Part shown: positions 11,382-20,393 of the stretch, one piece after another | Layout of the letters: each line of letters opens with the position of its first letter | Numbering within the stretch: the stretch's first letter is position 1 | NCBI RefSeq assembly: GCF_016093545.1 | Contig: NZ_JADKYX010000001.1 | Coordinates: forward strand, 372,001 to 436,000 | DNA: 64,000 nucleotides | Direction: 5' to 3' | From: Massilia rhizosphaerae | GTDB taxonomy: Bacteria > Pseudomonadota > Gammaproteobacteria > Burkholderiales > Burkholderiaceae_D | The notes under the pieces: generated by a model | Databases searched by the model: none | The model's input: only the letters and a program-made list of their open reading frames with translations | What the model was told of the DNA's origin: nothing | Position numbers and translations under genes: made by a program

Positions 11382-12227
11382 ATGTCCAGGCACAAGCACC
11401 AGCGTCCCATCCGCAACGCCACCGAACGTTTGCTGAACACCGTCCTGCGCACGGGCCGGCTGGCCGGCCTGAGCTACCGGCTGGGCGGCCTGGGCCGCGT
11501 CGGGGTCACGTACCAGGAGGTCGAGCTGGGGCCGGAGCGGCGCCTGGCCGAGCCGCTGCGCATCGGTTTCGCATCCGATTTCCACGCCGGGCCGACGACG
11601 CATCCCGCGCTGTTCGACGACCTGCTGGCCGCGATCCGCGCCGAGCGGCCGGACGTCCTGCTGCTGGGCGGCGACTACGTGTCGTTCGACGCCCACAACG
11701 TCGCCGGGCTGGCCGCCTTCCTCGCGGGCGCGCGGGCGCCGCTGGGCACGTATGCGGTGATCGGCAACCACGACATCTGGAACGGCCGCGCCGTCGTCGA
11801 GGACGCGTTGCGCGCGGGCGGCGTGGAGGTGCTCGTGAACCGCAGCGCCGCGTTGCCGCCGCCGTTCGGGCACGTCAGCGTGTGCGGGATCGACGATCCG
11901 TGGACGGGCGACCCGTCGGCCGGCGCCGCGTTCGCCGGCGCGGGGGCCGTGCGCATCTACCTGATGCATTCGCCGGACGGCCTGTTCCGGCTGGAGCGGC
12001 AGCGCTTCGACGTCGGCTTTGCCGGCCATACCCACGGCGGCCAGATCGCGCTGCCGGACGGCGCCCCGCTGTTCCGGCCCAGCGGCCCGTGTTCCCGCGA
12101 ATTCACCTATGGCCGCTACGACCTGCCGGACAACGGCCCGCTGATCGTCAGCCGCGGCGTCGGCTGTTCCGGCATCCCGCTGCGGCTGAACGCCGATCCG
12201 GAACTCCTGATCTGCACCTTGCGCTAG
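11382..12227 (+). CDS. Calcineurin-like metallophosphoesterase
   Basis: A 281-residue hydrolase with the dimetal phosphoesterase signature in order: SDFHAGP (Asp and His), GGDYV, GNHDIW and GHTHGGQ. This arrangement matches the YaeI/YkuE branch, in which E. coli YaeI has phosphodiesterase activity; the physiological substrate is not known. No lipoprotein or Sec signal is obvious, although a basic N-terminus precedes the catalytic domain. The ATG at 11382 lacks a clear ribosome site; an in-frame ATG at 11337 would add 15 residues. It diverges from the LysE gene. Confidence 0.83.
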   Translation: MSRHKHQRPIRNATERLLNTVLRTGRLAGLSYRLGGLGRVGVTYQEVELGPERRLAEPLRIGFASDFHAGPTTHPALFDDLLAAIRAERPDVLLLGGDYVSFDAHNVAGLAAFLAGARAPLGTYAVIGNHDIWNGRAVVEDALRAGGVEVLVNRSAALPPPFGHVSVCGIDDPWTGDPSAGAAFAGAGAVRIYLMHSPDGLFRLERQRFDVGFAGHTHGGQIALPDGAPLFRPSGPCSREFTYGRYDLPDNGPLIVSRGVGCSGIPLRLNADPELLICTLR

Positions 12228-12477
12228 GGTTTTTGCGGTTTCCCATGCGCCGCGCATGGAAATATTGAGTATTTCCTTTGATTCTAATTAACAGAATGGC
12301 GATAATGTCACGCCGCCAACTCGCTGACCGGCACTGTTTTTGCATGCCGGACGGCCAGGCAGGCCCGAGCCCAGGAGGAGACCGCCTCGAGCGAATGCAG
12401 GTGCAGGCCAACCGCCCGCCCACCGCGCGCACAATAATCAGGGACCGGGTTTTATCTACTATCGATTGGAGAAAGCA

Positions 12478-13884
12478 GTGAGTCTTTTCAGAACCAAGAA
12501 TCTCGACAACATGGTCGCGGCCTCCCGTACCCCGGGCGGGCTGAAGAAAGTGCTGGGGCCAACCGACCTCATCCTCATGGGCATCGGGGCGATCGTCGGC
12601 ACCGGTATCTTCGTGCTCACCGGCACCGGCGCCCTCACGGCCGGCCCGGCGCTGACCCTGTCGTTCATCGTCGCCGCCATCGCATGCGGCTTCGCGGCCA
12701 TGTGCTACGCGGAATTCGCGTCGACGGTGCCGATCGCCGGTTCGATCTATACCTACAGCTATGCCGTCCTGGGCGAACTGGTCGCCTGGATGATCGGCTG
12801 GGACTTGCTGCTCGAGTACGGCCTGGCGACGTCGGCGGTGTCCGTCGGCTGGTCCGGCTACTTCCAGTCGCTGTTGAAAGGCTTCGGCATCGTCATCCCG
12901 CAGGCGTTGTCCGCCGCGCCGGGCGCGCTGCCGAACGTGCACACCATCATGAACCTGCCGGCGCTGTGCATCATGCTGGTGCTGACGGCGATGCTGTCGT
13001 GGGGCGTGCGCGAATCCGCCCGCGTCAACAACGTCATGGTCGCGATCAAGATCACCGTCGTCCTCCTGTTCATCTTCGTGGGCGTCAAGCACGTGACGCC
13101 GGCCAACTGGCATCCGTTCGCGCCGTTCGGCGCGTCCGGCGTCATGAGCGCCGCGGCCGTCGTGTTCTTCGCGTTCATCGGGTTCGACGCCGTGACGTCG
13201 GCCGCCGAAGAGGTCAAGCGTCCGGAACGCGACCTCCCGATCGGCATCATCGGTTCGCTGACGATCTGCACGATCCTGTACGTGATCGTGTCCGCCATCA
13301 TGACCGGCATCGTCCCGTTCAGGCTGTTCGAAGGCAGCATCGACCACCCCGTGTCGCTGGCGCTGCAGTACGCCGGCGAAAACTGGTTCTCCGGCTGGAT
13401 CGACCTGGGCGCCATCCTCGGCATGACCACCGTGATCCTCGTGATGGCCTATGGCCAGACCCGCATCATCTTCGCGATGTCGCGCGACGGCCTGCTGCCG
13501 CCGAAGCTGTCGACCGTGCACCCGAAGTTCGGCACGCCGTTCTTCGCCACCTGGATGGTCGGCATCGTGTTCGGCCTGATCGCCGCGTTCGTGCCGCTGA
13601 ACGTGCTGGCGGAGCTCGTCAACATCGGCACGCTGGCCGCATTCTGCCTCGTGTCCATCGCCGTGATCGTCCTGCGCAAGAAGCGTCCCGACCTGAAGCG
13701 CGCGTTCCGCTGCCCGGGCGTGCCCGTCGTGCCGGCGATCGCCGTCGTATTCTGCCTGGCGCTGATGTGCTTCCTGTCCGCGATCACGTGGATGGCGTTC
13801 GGGATCTGGCTGGTGCTGGGCCTGATCGTCTACTTCGGCTATGCGCGGGCCCGTTCCGCGCTGAACGTGGCGGCGCAATCGTAA
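12478..13884 (+). CDS. APC-family amino-acid permease (cationic amino-acid transporter type)
   Basis: A 468-residue, twelve-segment inner-membrane transporter. The first helix carries the substrate-binding GIGAIVGTGIF motif, and the sixth shows FFAFIGFDAVTSAAEE, both typical of the CAT/YfnA branch. Transport of a basic or neutral amino acid is likely. The gene starts at a GTG with TGGAGA about eight bases upstream and a 468-aa length normal for the family. Its neighbour on the same strand is the cyanophycin locus, which consumes and releases arginine and aspartate. Import of one of these is plausible but not shown. Confidence 0.87.
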   Translation: MSLFRTKNLDNMVAASRTPGGLKKVLGPTDLILMGIGAIVGTGIFVLTGTGALTAGPALTLSFIVAAIACGFAAMCYAEFASTVPIAGSIYTYSYAVLGELVAWMIGWDLLLEYGLATSAVSVGWSGYFQSLLKGFGIVIPQALSAAPGALPNVHTIMNLPALCIMLVLTAMLSWGVRESARVNNVMVAIKITVVLLFIFVGVKHVTPANWHPFAPFGASGVMSAAAVVFFAFIGFDAVTSAAEEVKRPERDLPIGIIGSLTICTILYVIVSAIMTGIVPFRLFEGSIDHPVSLALQYAGENWFSGWIDLGAILGMTTVILVMAYGQTRIIFAMSRDGLLPPKLSTVHPKFGTPFFATWMVGIVFGLIAAFVPLNVLAELVNIGTLAAFCLVSIAVIVLRKKRPDLKRAFRCPGVPVVPAIAVVFCLALMCFLSAITWMAFGIWLVLGLIVYFGYARARSALNVAAQS

Positions 13885-13961
13885 TCGAACGACCTGTGTA
13901 ATCCCTGTCCGACATTCCGGGGGGAAGCGTACCGATTACGCCGGCAACGCCGGGTCCGCAT

Positions 13962-13991
13962 AATCTTTGGTACAACATTTACCAAAAGATT
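13962..13991. promoter_or_regulatory. Dyad just upstream of the diiron protein start (operator or leader hairpin)
   Basis: The arms AATCTTTGGTA (13962-13972) and TACCAAAAGATT (13980-13991) are inverted copies apart from one extra base, with a seven-base spacer. The right arm ends four bases before the ATG at 13996. It is either a repressor operator or an mRNA hairpin that hides the start region. Confidence 0.55.
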
Positions 13992-13995
13992 TGTT

Positions 13996-15453
13996 ATGAC
14001 CTCTATGTTTGTCGCCGCCAGCCAGGACCGCGCCATGGCGCGCGGCGGCCGGCCCGCCCGGGTGCCGGCCGCCAAGGATCTGTATCGTGCGCTGCTGGAC
14101 GACGCGGCCGGCTGCCGCGACGCGGCGCCGGCCTTCCTGCGCGCGCAGGTCGCGCTGGCGCGCGCGGAACCGTGCGAACTGCCGGACGCCGTGTGGCAGT
14201 TGCAGGGCTGGATCCAGGGCCGCGCCGAGTCCGTCGGCATCGCGTACCGCGAATACCTCGCGGCGCGCAGGAACGGCGCCCCGCGCCGCTATTTCACGAA
14301 CACCTCGCACGCGCTGTACTTCCTGAGGGGCGTCGCGCCGACGAAGCTCGTCGACGGCGCCTGGCTGTACGGCACCCTGGCGCGCTGGGACGACCCCGAC
14401 TTCCACCCGCTGATCAAGACCTGTCTCGAAGAGCTGGGCGACGGCGTGCCGGACAAGAACCACGTCACCTTGTACCGCCGCCTGCTCGCGGCGCACGGCT
14501 GCGAGGACTGGGAGACGCTGCCCGAGGACCGCTTCGTCCAGGGCGCGATCCAGCTGGCGCTGGCCCATCACGGGGACGATTTCCTGCCCGAGCTGGTCGG
14601 CTACAACCTCGGCTACGAGCAGCTCCCGCTCCATCTATTGATCACGTCGTACGAATTGAACGAGCTGGGGATCGATCCGTATTACTTCACCTTGCACGTC
14701 ACGGTGGACAATGCCGGCAGCGGCCACGCGCACAAGGCCGTGCGGGCGCTGTCCAACCTGATGGCGCGCGCGAGCGATCCGGCCGCGTTCTTCGCGCGCG
14801 TGCTGGACGGCTACCGCCTGAACGACCTGGGCGCATGCACGACGTCCGTCATCGGCGCGTTCGACCTGGAAGCGGAGCTCGTCGAGATCCTCGGCGCCAA
14901 GGCCGCCATCGGCAGGAATATGCATTCGGACTACTGCCGCGTGGCCGGCCGCACCGTCAACGACTGGCTGGCCGACCCGCGCCAGGTCCCCGCCTTCCTG
15001 GCGGCGCTGGAAGACGCGGGCTGGATCCGGCGCGGCGAGGACGTCGAACGGAGCCGCTTCTGGCGCTTGATCGAGGGCGAGCGCGCCGAGATGTTCGGCG
15101 TGTTTTCCGGCTACGAGCGGCAGGTGCTGCGCGACTGGAGCGTCACGCCGCGCGACGCGGCGGCGACGGCGCGCACGGGCCGGGTGCTCAGCCACCGGGC
15201 CCGCCAGCGCGCGCTCGACGGCGTCATGCGGCACGGCGCGCGCGGCGGCCATGCGGAACGGGGCCTGATCCGGCACCGTGCCGGGGACGCCAGGGGCGAC
15301 CCGGCGCTGCACCGCCTGGAGGAACGCGTGGCCGCCACGCGCGGCAAGCGGGAGGCGATGGCCATGCTGGCGCCGCTGATGGCGCCGTCCGTGCATCATA
15401 CGGCCATCGGCCTGATGGCCACGCGCATGTATTCGCAACTGCTCGACGCGTAA
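13996..15453 (+). CDS. Iron-containing redox enzyme family protein (haem-oxygenase-like diiron fold)
   Basis: A 485-residue protein with the marks of the 'iron-containing redox enzyme' family, related to haem-oxygenase-like diiron oxidases (HDOs). A glutamate-rich helix (SYELNELGID) is followed by H234-x3-D238-N-x4-H244-A. This matches the third-helix metal ligands of the superfamily in the DN...GHA variant. Characterised HDOs oxidise amino-acid or fatty-acid substrates with O2; none known to me acts on cyanophycin. The C-terminal 150 residues are helical and unrecognised. It is 57 bases upstream of the cphA paralogue on the same strand, which suggests an operon. A strong dyad overlaps its leader. 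Another ATG at 14035 is possible, but 13996 keeps more N-terminus. Confidence 0.75.
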   Translation: MTSMFVAASQDRAMARGGRPARVPAAKDLYRALLDDAAGCRDAAPAFLRAQVALARAEPCELPDAVWQLQGWIQGRAESVGIAYREYLAARRNGAPRRYFTNTSHALYFLRGVAPTKLVDGAWLYGTLARWDDPDFHPLIKTCLEELGDGVPDKNHVTLYRRLLAAHGCEDWETLPEDRFVQGAIQLALAHHGDDFLPELVGYNLGYEQLPLHLLITSYELNELGIDPYYFTLHVTVDNAGSGHAHKAVRALSNLMARASDPAAFFARVLDGYRLNDLGACTTSVIGAFDLEAELVEILGAKAAIGRNMHSDYCRVAGRTVNDWLADPRQVPAFLAALEDAGWIRRGEDVERSRFWRLIEGERAEMFGVFSGYERQVLRDWSVTPRDAAATARTGRVLSHRARQRALDGVMRHGARGGHAERGLIRHRAGDARGDPALHRLEERVAATRGKREAMAMLAPLMAPSVHHTAIGLMATRMYSQLLDA

Positions 15454-15510
15454 GAACGACCCTGGCGGCGCGGGCCCGCGCCGCGACGACAGGCAACACG
15501 AGGATATCCC

Positions 15511-17787
15511 GTGCAGATACTCGAACAACGCTTCCTGCGTGGACCCAACATCCATGCCGCCACCCCGTGCCTGCTGTCCGTGCTCGACCTGGACGACTTG
15601 TACGGCGTCTCCACCCGCGACCTCCCGCGCTTCAATGACGCGCTGCTCGACTTGCTGCCGTCGCTGGCCGACTATCTCGTGCCCACGGGCCAGCCGGGCG
15701 GCTTCGCGCAACGCCTGCGCGAAGGCACCTATCTCGCCCGCGTGATCGAGCACGTGACCCTGGGCCTGCAATGCCTGGCCGGCGCCCAGGTCGCGTTCGG
15801 GCGCACGCGGCCCGTGACCGGCGAGCCGGGCCAGTTCCGCATCGTCTGCGCCTACCAGCTGGAAAAGGTCGCCCAGCCGGCGTTCGCGCTGGCCGTGGAC
15901 ATCGTCGACGCGCTCGCGCACGACCAGCCGTTCGACGTGGCGCCGCGGCTGGACGATCTGCGCGCGCTGGCGGACCACTACGCCATCGACGCGAGCACGG
16001 CGGCCGTGCTGGCGGCCGCGCAGGAGCGGGGCGTCCCGGTGACGCGCATCACGGAAGACGCCAATCTGTTCCAGCTGGGCTGGGGCGTGAAGCAGAAGCG
16101 CATCCAGACCACGGTCACGGGCGACACGAGCACCATCGCCGTGCGCATCGCCGCCGACCGGCAGCTCACCCGGCAGCTCCTCCATGAGGCGGGCGTGCCC
16201 GTGCCGCAGGGCGAGCCGGTGGCCACGGTCGAAGGCGGCTGGCTCGACGGGGCGCACTGTCGCGTGCTCGTCGCCGGCGGCAAGGTCGCGGCGGCGGCGC
16301 TGCGCCGGACCGGGGACGGCGGCGGCGCCACGGTCGAAGACGTGACGGACCTGCTGCCGGCGTGCACGCGCCGCCTGTGCGTGCGCGCGGCCGCGAAGAT
16401 CGGCCTGGACGTGGCGGGCATCGACATCGTCTGCCGCGACATCGCCGTACCGCTGCAGGAGCAGGGCGGCGCCGTCGTCGGCGTCGACGCGGCGCCCGAC
16501 ATCCGCCTGCACCGGCAGCCGGACGGCGGCCAGCCGCGCGACGTCGGCGACGCCATCGCGGCGAGCCTGATGGACGATTCCGACGGCCGCATTCCGATCA
16601 TCGCCTGCACCGGCACGAACGGCAAGACGACGACCACCTTGCTGATGGCGCACACGGTGCGCCTGGCGGGGCGGGTCGCGGGCGTGACGTCCACGCACGG
16701 CGTCCACATCGCCGGCAAGGAAGTCACGAAGGGCGATTGCACGGGCTACTGGTCGGCGCGCACGGTGCTGGCGTCGCCGGACGTCGACTTCGCGGTGCTG
16801 GAGACGGCGCGCGGCGGCATCCTCAAGCGCGGCCTCGCGTTCGACCGCTGCGACGTCGGCATGGTGCTGAACGTGTCGGCCGACCACCTGGGCCTGGACG
16901 GCGTCGACACCATCGAGGACCTGGCGCAGGTGAAGGCCGTCGTACCGCTGGCGGCCAGCCGCGCCGCGGTGCTCAATGCCGAGGATCCGCTGTGCGTGGC
17001 GATGGCGCGCCGCGTCCATCCCGACGTGGAAGTCGTGTATTTCTCGATGGAGGCCGACAATCCCGTGCTGCTGCGCCACCTGGAAGAGGGCGGCCGCGCC
17101 GTCTACCTGCAGGACAATGCGATCGTCGTCGCCGACGCCACCTATCACCAGGAATTGCTGCGGGTCGAGGCGATGCCGATCGCGTTAGGCGGCCGGGCGC
17201 GCTACAACGTGGCCAACGGCCTCGCGGCGGCGGCCGGCCTGATGGCGGCGGGGTTCTCGAACCTGCAGATCGCGACGGGCCTGTCGACCTTCGTCAGCGA
17301 CGGCAAGACGAACCCGCTGCGCACCAACGTGTTCGACGTGCGCGGGGTGACCGTGATCGTCGACTACGCGCACAATCCCGCGGCCTACGCGGCGCTGGCC
17401 GCGATGGCGCGCTCGCTGCTGCCGGGCCAGCTGGTGGGCATCGTCACGGCGCCCGGCGACCGGCGCGACGCCGACCTGCTCGATGTGGGGCGCGTGTGCG
17501 CCGGCCGCTTCGACGAGCTGGTCGTGTACGAATCGTCCAGCCGCGGCCGTCCCTACGGCGGCGCCGTCGACCTGATCCTGCGGGGCGCCGAGGACGTCGT
17601 CGGCAAGACGGACACGCTGCACCGCGAACCGGACGTGGGCGAGGCGATCCGCCTGGGGCTGTCGCTGTGCCGGCGCGGGGACGTGCTCGTGTTCGCGTGC
17701 GGCTCGTCGCTGGACGTGTTCGTGGAGGCGATCCGGCAGATGGATCCCGAGAGTGCCGCGTGGATCGCGGCGCAGGCGGGCGGCTGA
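15511..17787 (+). CDS. Cyanophycin synthetase paralogue lacking the ATP-grasp core
   Basis: A 758-residue homologue of the CphA encoded on the other strand (863 aa). The N-terminal domain aligns throughout (LEQRFLRGPN, EDANLFQLGWG, DRQLT). The Mur-ligase half is intact, with P-loop TGTNGKTTT (K372), the LETARGGILKRGLAFD block and NVSADHLGLDG. Between them about 105 residues are missing in two blocks. One removes the KPLDANQGKG loop and the following helices up to RVLV. The other removes the segment from the ETENSN region to NLSTGGT. ATP-grasp chemistry, which adds aspartate to the backbone in CphA, therefore looks impossible. The Mur half, which adds arginine, looks functional. GTG start with GAGGA about eight bases upstream. 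Codon use is like the neighbours, so this does not look like decay. Confidence 0.85.
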   Translation: MQILEQRFLRGPNIHAATPCLLSVLDLDDLYGVSTRDLPRFNDALLDLLPSLADYLVPTGQPGGFAQRLREGTYLARVIEHVTLGLQCLAGAQVAFGRTRPVTGEPGQFRIVCAYQLEKVAQPAFALAVDIVDALAHDQPFDVAPRLDDLRALADHYAIDASTAAVLAAAQERGVPVTRITEDANLFQLGWGVKQKRIQTTVTGDTSTIAVRIAADRQLTRQLLHEAGVPVPQGEPVATVEGGWLDGAHCRVLVAGGKVAAAALRRTGDGGGATVEDVTDLLPACTRRLCVRAAAKIGLDVAGIDIVCRDIAVPLQEQGGAVVGVDAAPDIRLHRQPDGGQPRDVGDAIAASLMDDSDGRIPIIACTGTNGKTTTTLLMAHTVRLAGRVAGVTSTHGVHIAGKEVTKGDCTGYWSARTVLASPDVDFAVLETARGGILKRGLAFDRCDVGMVLNVSADHLGLDGVDTIEDLAQVKAVVPLAASRAAVLNAEDPLCVAMARRVHPDVEVVYFSMEADNPVLLRHLEEGGRAVYLQDNAIVVADATYHQELLRVEAMPIALGGRARYNVANGLAAAAGLMAAGFSNLQIATGLSTFVSDGKTNPLRTNVFDVRGVTVIVDYAHNPAAYAALAAMARSLLPGQLVGIVTAPGDRRDADLLDVGRVCAGRFDELVVYESSSRGRPYGGAVDLILRGAEDVVGKTDTLHREPDVGEAIRLGLSLCRRGDVLVFACGSSLDVFVEAIRQMDPESAAWIAAQAGG

Positions 17788-17801
17788 CGCGACCGCGGAC
17801 C

Positions 17802-20393
17802 CTACACGGCTTGCGCCTCGATCCGGCTCGCCGTCGCGGGCGACGTCGGGCGGATCGCCTCGGTCAGTTCCGTGATCGACGACCCGCAGCCGAAGACCAG
17901 CACGTCGCCCGGTTCGCAACGCGCGAGGCCGGCGCGGATCGCCTCGTGCACGTCCAGTTCGACGCGCAGGTGGTCCACCTCGAACTTGCCGAGGCGCGCC
18001 CCGCGCACGAGCAGCGCCGCCACGTCGCCCGGCGCGCGGCCCCGGTTCGCCGTCTCGTACACGACCAGCTCGTCGAAACCGGCCGCGCACGTCTCGCCGA
18101 TGGCGACGAGGTCGTCGTCGCGCCGGTCGCCCGGTGCCGCGACGACGCCCACGAGCCGGCCCGGCGTCAGCGCGCGCGCCGTCTCGGCCAGCGCGGCGTA
18201 GGCGGGCGCGTTGTGCCCGTAGTCGAAGATCACGGTCACGCCGTCCACGTCGAACACGTTCGTGCGCAGCGGATTGTGCTTCCAGTCGGAGACGAAGGTG
18301 CGCAGCCCGGCCGCGATCTCCGCGTTGCCGAACCCGGTCGCGGTGAGCGCGGCGGCCGCCGCCAGCGCGTTGGCGATGTTGTAGCGCGCGGCGCCCTGCA
18401 GCGTGCACGGCATCGCGCGCACGTCCACCAGCGCCTCGTGGCGCGCGCCGTTCGCCAGCACGATCATGTTGTCTTCCAGGTAGATGGCGCGGCCGCCGTT
18501 TTCCAGGTGGCGCAGCAGGATAGGGTTGTCGGCGTCCAGCGCGAAGTACAGGATCTCCACGTGTTGCCGTAGTTCCGCGCACATCGCGACGCAATGGTCG
18601 TCCTCCGCATTGAGCACGACCGCGCGGCGCGCCCGCCCGGCGATGACGCATTTCACACGCGCCAGCTCCTCCACGGTGTCGATGCCGTCCAGGCCCAGGT
18701 GGTCGGCCGACACGTTCAGCACGACGGCGACGTCGCAGTGGTCGAAGGCGAGGCCGCGCTCGAGGATGCCGCCGCGCGCCGTCTCCAGCACGGCGAAGTC
18801 GACGTCGGGCGCCGCGAGCACGGTGCGGGCGGAACGGTAGCCCGTGCAGTCGCCCTTGACGATGCGCTCGCCGTCGATGTACACGCCTTCCGTCGTCGTC
18901 ACGCCCGTGCGCAGGCCCGCGAGGCGGGTCGCGTGGGCGATCAGGAGGCTGGTCGTCGTCTTGCCGTTCGTGCCCGTCACCGCGACGACGGGGATGCGGC
19001 CGTCGTCCGCGCCGAACAGCGCGTCGACGATGGCCGCGCCGGCGTCGCGCGGCGTGCCCCGGCTCGGGTACTGGTGCATGCGGATGCCCGGCGCCGCGTT
19101 GACTTCGATGATGCCGCCTTTCTGGTCGCGCAGCGGCCGGGCGATGTCTTCGCAGACGATGTCGATGCCGGCGACGTCCAGCCCGATCGTGCGCGCGGCA
19201 CGGATGCAGATGTCGCGCGTTTCTTCCGGCAGCAGGTCCGTCACGTCTTCGGCGGTGCCGCCCGTCGACAGGTTGGCGTTGCCGCGCAGGTCGACCAGGC
19301 TGCCTTCCGGCGGCACCGCGTCGAGGTCGTAGCCCTGGCGCGCGAGCACCTGCAGCGCGAGGTCGTCCAGCGGGATCTTCGTGAGGATGTTGGCGTGGCC
19401 GTCGCCGCGCGCGGGGTTGCTGTTCTCGGTCTCGACGAGCGCGCGGACCGTGGATACGCCGTCGCCCGTCACGTGCGGCGGCCGCCGCCACGACGCCGCG
19501 GCCACCTTGCGGCCCGTGACGAGCACGCGGTAGTCGCGGCCCCGCAGGTGTTCCTCGACGATGACGTGGGACCCGTACTGGCGGGCGAAGTCGAACGCGC
19601 GCTCGACGTCCGCCGGTGTCGCGCATGCGACGGTGACGCCCTTGCCCTGGTTGGCGTCCAGCGGCTTCACGGTGACGGGGCCCTTGAGACGGCGCGCCGC
19701 GCGCAGCGCCTGTTCCAGCGTCGTCACGGTGGCGCCGGCGGGCACGGGTACGCCGGCCTGGTCGAGCAGGGTCTTCGTCAGCTGCTTGTCGCCGGCGATG
19801 CCGACCGCCACGTGGTTCGTCGCGCCCGTGATGGTCGCCTGCAGGCGCTTCTGGCGGCTGCCCCAGCCCAGCTGGAACAAGTTCGCTTCCTCGGTCAGGC
19901 GCAGGCTCGGGATGCCGCGCCGGTGCGCGGCCGCCAGCACGGCCGCCGTGCTCGTGCCGATGGCGTGGCGGCGGGCCGTCTCGCGCAGCTCGGCGAGCGC
20001 CGCGTCCAGGTCGAACGCCTCGTGGCGCGCGCATGCCGCGATCAATGCGGTGGCCGTGCGCAGGGCTTGCGCGGCCACCTGTTCGACCGTGTAGCCGCAC
20101 ACGACGCGCGCGCGCCGCGGGCGGGACGTGTCGAGCCGGGTCATGCTGAACGCGGCGGGCGCGCCGGCCAGGCGCTGCAGCTCCATCACGACGGGTTCGA
20201 GGGCTTCGTGCTCCGCCTGGCAGTCGGACAGCCGCGCCGCGCCTTCCGCGGACATGGCGGGCAACAGCGCGAGCAGACGGGCGCCGAGGCCGGCGGCGTC
20301 GTGCCCGCCTCCGATGTCGAGGACGGCCAGCAGGCAGGGCGTCGCGGCATACAGGTTCGGACCGCGCAGGAAGCGTTGTTCGGCGATGTTCAT
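17802..20393 (-). CDS. cphA: Cyanophycin synthetase
   Basis: An 863-residue enzyme that polymerises aspartate and arginine into cyanophycin, using ATP for each bond. It has the N-terminal domain (1 to about 160), an ATP-grasp domain (roughly 218-470) and a Mur-ligase domain (471 to the end). The ATP-grasp domain carries K243 in KPLDANQGKG, VEEH, and the metal-binding IEVNAAPG. The Mur-ligase domain carries P-loop TGTNGKTTT (K478) and the LETARGGILERG block. In characterised CphA the first site adds Asp to the backbone and the second attaches Arg. ATG at 20393 overlaps the cphB stop in an ATGA, indicating translational coupling. It is the last gene of iaaA-cphB-cphA and ends 14 bases from the stop of the converging paralogue. 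Confidence 0.95.
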   Translation of the reverse strand: MNIAEQRFLRGPNLYAATPCLLAVLDIGGGHDAAGLGARLLALLPAMSAEGAARLSDCQAEHEALEPVVMELQRLAGAPAAFSMTRLDTSRPRRARVVCGYTVEQVAAQALRTATALIAACARHEAFDLDAALAELRETARRHAIGTSTAAVLAAAHRRGIPSLRLTEEANLFQLGWGSRQKRLQATITGATNHVAVGIAGDKQLTKTLLDQAGVPVPAGATVTTLEQALRAARRLKGPVTVKPLDANQGKGVTVACATPADVERAFDFARQYGSHVIVEEHLRGRDYRVLVTGRKVAAASWRRPPHVTGDGVSTVRALVETENSNPARGDGHANILTKIPLDDLALQVLARQGYDLDAVPPEGSLVDLRGNANLSTGGTAEDVTDLLPEETRDICIRAARTIGLDVAGIDIVCEDIARPLRDQKGGIIEVNAAPGIRMHQYPSRGTPRDAGAAIVDALFGADDGRIPVVAVTGTNGKTTTSLLIAHATRLAGLRTGVTTTEGVYIDGERIVKGDCTGYRSARTVLAAPDVDFAVLETARGGILERGLAFDHCDVAVVLNVSADHLGLDGIDTVEELARVKCVIAGRARRAVVLNAEDDHCVAMCAELRQHVEILYFALDADNPILLRHLENGGRAIYLEDNMIVLANGARHEALVDVRAMPCTLQGAARYNIANALAAAAALTATGFGNAEIAAGLRTFVSDWKHNPLRTNVFDVDGVTVIFDYGHNAPAYAALAETARALTPGRLVGVVAAPGDRRDDDLVAIGETCAAGFDELVVYETANRGRAPGDVAALLVRGARLGKFEVDHLRVELDVHEAIRAGLARCEPGDVLVFGCGSSITELTEAIRPTSPATASRIEAQAV

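Noticed and set aside
15511-17787. Possibility that the truncated synthetase is a pseudogene
   Set aside because: The frame is intact over 758 codons with start signal, normal codon use and complete Mur-ligase motifs, so it is kept as a gene.
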